Shown piece by piece: positions 7,750 to 8,756 of a stretch of 8,756 bases of DNA. The DNA is from an uncultured Bryobacterales bacterium. Its GTDB lineage: Bacteria; Acidobacteriota; Terriglobia; Bryobacterales; UBA6623. The notes beneath the pieces were generated by a model that was given only the letters and a program-made list of their open reading frames with translations, was not told the DNA's origin and did no database searches. The stretch is from the NCBI GenBank assembly GCA_946887065.1, contig CAMPKL010000114.1:1-8756 (forward strand), in the 5' to 3' direction. Each line of letters starts with the position of its first letter. The first letter of the stretch is position 1. The translations under genes and the position numbers were made by a program.

Positions 7750-7904
7750 AAGGAAGTATTGAACTGGAAATATGACGATTCGGCTCGTATCTATTTCCAT
7801 CTCGATGACACAACAATGACAGACGCACTTTTTCGATTCACGAATCGGTACTCTGCTGGAGCGGAGGCTATTTCCGAAATGGAAACAGACCGGCTGGGAC
7901 GGCG

Positions 7905-8756
7905 CTATAGCAGCCCGACTTTCGAGGCCATGCCGCCAACGACTTTTTCGGCTGCGAAGTAGTCATTAGCGATATCCGATGCCGCCTGGGACTGTGCTTC
8001 GTAGTCGCCTGCGATGTCTTGAATTGCGGCCAGCGCCTCGTCTTGCGTCGTAAATGCGAACAGCCCCTTGCCGGTCGGGAGGATGTTGCCGAAAGCGGTG
8101 TCTTGTGTGATGACCGGACGTCCGGCGGCGAGGTAGCAGGCGCTCCGGTCGCTGAACCAGCCGCTTCGCAGCCGTATGTTCTGATCCTTGGCGACGGTCC
8201 ACTCGCCTAGCGAGCCGAGGATGTATTTCTGGTAGGCCATCGGTTCCGAGAGCACGCGGGCGGACTTAATCCGCCAGCCGATCTCGCGCATTTCTTCTTG
8301 CTCGGCTTTGTCCAGTCCGACGAGAGAGAGCTCAAGCGGCAGCGGGGACTGCCTGGGCAGCTCGCGAAACTTGCGCAGTTCGTAGTCTTTCCGCCAGTGA
8401 TAGGTTTCGCCCTTCCAAACGGTTTCGTTGCCGACATCGCCCGCATTGGCGATGGTGGTCAGCGCGGCTCCGTCGACGGGAGGATCGGCCTTCCACCAGT
8501 CGACGCAGACGGGCGGCCGCGTTGGATGCCAAGTGAACTTCTCGATCGGGACGAGGCAGTCCGCGGCGCCGAAATTCTCGCCGTAGCTGAACAGATGGTC
8601 ATATCGTTCCAGCATTTTTATGGTCGATTCTTTTCCTTCTGCGACTGCGATCTGCACGACCACCGGATCGGTCTCAACGTAGACCAAGCTGCGGATCTCA
8701 TCGTGATCGGCGCGCAAACGATGGGAGCCGCAAAGGTTGAAGACGACATCCGCCTC
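7905..8756 (-). CDS. Putative GT-B-type glycosyltransferase (5' end beyond window)
   Basis: The C-terminal 283 residues are present. The frame is open from the window edge to the TAG at 7907-7905, and the true start lies outside. The sequence resembles a family usually annotated as glycosyltransferase family 1-like. The recognisable pattern (numbered from the window edge) is VYVETDPVVVQ (25-35), DHLFSYGENFG (53-63), a W-H-P-T-R-x-P-V-x-x-D-W segment, then the most conserved block SGWFSDRSACYLAAGRPV (198-215) followed by TQDTAFG and LPTGKGL. In GT-B enzymes this C-terminal Rossmann-like half binds the nucleotide sugar; a G-x-G-L element followed by DEALAAI is typical of the final helix region. 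No signal peptide or membrane segment is visible in the part shown, so it is probably cytosolic. The sugar donor and acceptor cannot be deduced. The gap of 393 bp to the propeller gene argues against a shared operon. Confidence 0.7.
   Translation of the reverse strand, partial: EADVVFNLCGSHRLRADHDEIRSLVYVETDPVVVQIAVAEGKESTIKMLERYDHLFSYGENFGAADCLVPIEKFTWHPTRPPVCVDWWKADPPVDGAALTTIANAGDVGNETVWKGETYHWRKDYELRKFRELPRQSPLPLELSLVGLDKAEQEEMREIGWRIKSARVLSEPMAYQKYILGSLGEWTVAKDQNIRLRSGWFSDRSACYLAAGRPVITQDTAFGNILPTGKGLFAFTTQDEALAAIQDIAGDYEAQSQAASDIANDYFAAEKVVGGMASKVGLL

Larger units (their letters stand above)
7512..7904. other. 393-bp intergenic region between glycosyltransferase and propeller genes
   Basis: No convincing gene is present. 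Short open frames on either strand here have no ribosome binding site and no recognisable product. The stretch is visibly richer in A+T than the flanking genes, as expected for a promoter and leader region of the propeller-receptor operon. It contains an 8-bp inverted repeat (7586-7615), a 12-bp palindrome (7738-7749) and weak promoter-like hexamers. I looked for an intrinsic terminator for the glycosyltransferase gene, meaning a hairpin followed by a T run on the minus strand, and found none. Confidence 0.7.

Noticed and set aside
7835..7848. CGATTC-AC-GAATCG inverted repeat next to a T run as a terminator for the glycosyltransferase gene
   Set aside because: The T run lies on the plus strand before the repeat. 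On the minus strand, where the gene is transcribed, the repeat is followed by A residues, so it cannot work as an intrinsic terminator for this gene.
7759..7962. Plus-strand 67-codon frame in the intergenic gap
   Set aside because: It runs into the 3' end of the glycosyltransferase gene on the opposite strand, has no clear ribosome binding site and shows no recognisable motif.

Overview
The window shows a moderately GC-rich bacterial chromosome segment in which all three recognisable genes lie on the minus strand. The gene content is typical of Acidobacteriota, particularly Solibacter/Bryobacter-like lineages: an Oar-like TonB-dependent receptor with an N-terminal carboxypeptidase-regulatory-like domain, and a large secreted Asp-box (BNR-type) propeller fused to choice-of-anchor D domains. 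This assignment is an inference from gene families. There is no rRNA or other phylogenetic marker here. No tRNA, rRNA, mobile element or CRISPR array was seen.

Layout in the direction of transcription (high to low coordinates). At 8756-7905 is the C-terminal 283 residues of a putative glycosyltransferase, cut by the window edge. Next is a 393-bp non-coding gap (7904-7512), visibly richer in A+T. It holds an 8-bp inverted repeat, a short palindrome and at most weak promoter-like elements. At 7511-3174 is a 1445-residue secreted protein with a signal peptide, ten Asp-box motifs (probable ten-bladed beta-propeller), four immunoglobulin-like choice-of-anchor D/ASH-type repeats and a C-terminal region I do not recognise. 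Its last 13 nt overlap the start of the next gene. That gene runs from 3186 off the window at position 1 and encodes 1062 residues of the TonB-dependent outer-membrane receptor. I translated its frame line by line and it is open throughout; probably only the last few barrel strands are missing.

The propeller and receptor genes are very probably one transcript with coupled translation. Two cell-envelope proteins made together, one a binding or display module and the other an outer-membrane channel or receptor, suggest a joint role in surface binding, uptake or protein display. The substrate cannot be read from the sequence. The glycosyltransferase is separated by the gap and is probably a separate unit. 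The most unusual features are the overlapping propeller-receptor pair, the unassigned C-terminal domain with its Gly/Cys tail, and the inverted repeat in the leader.
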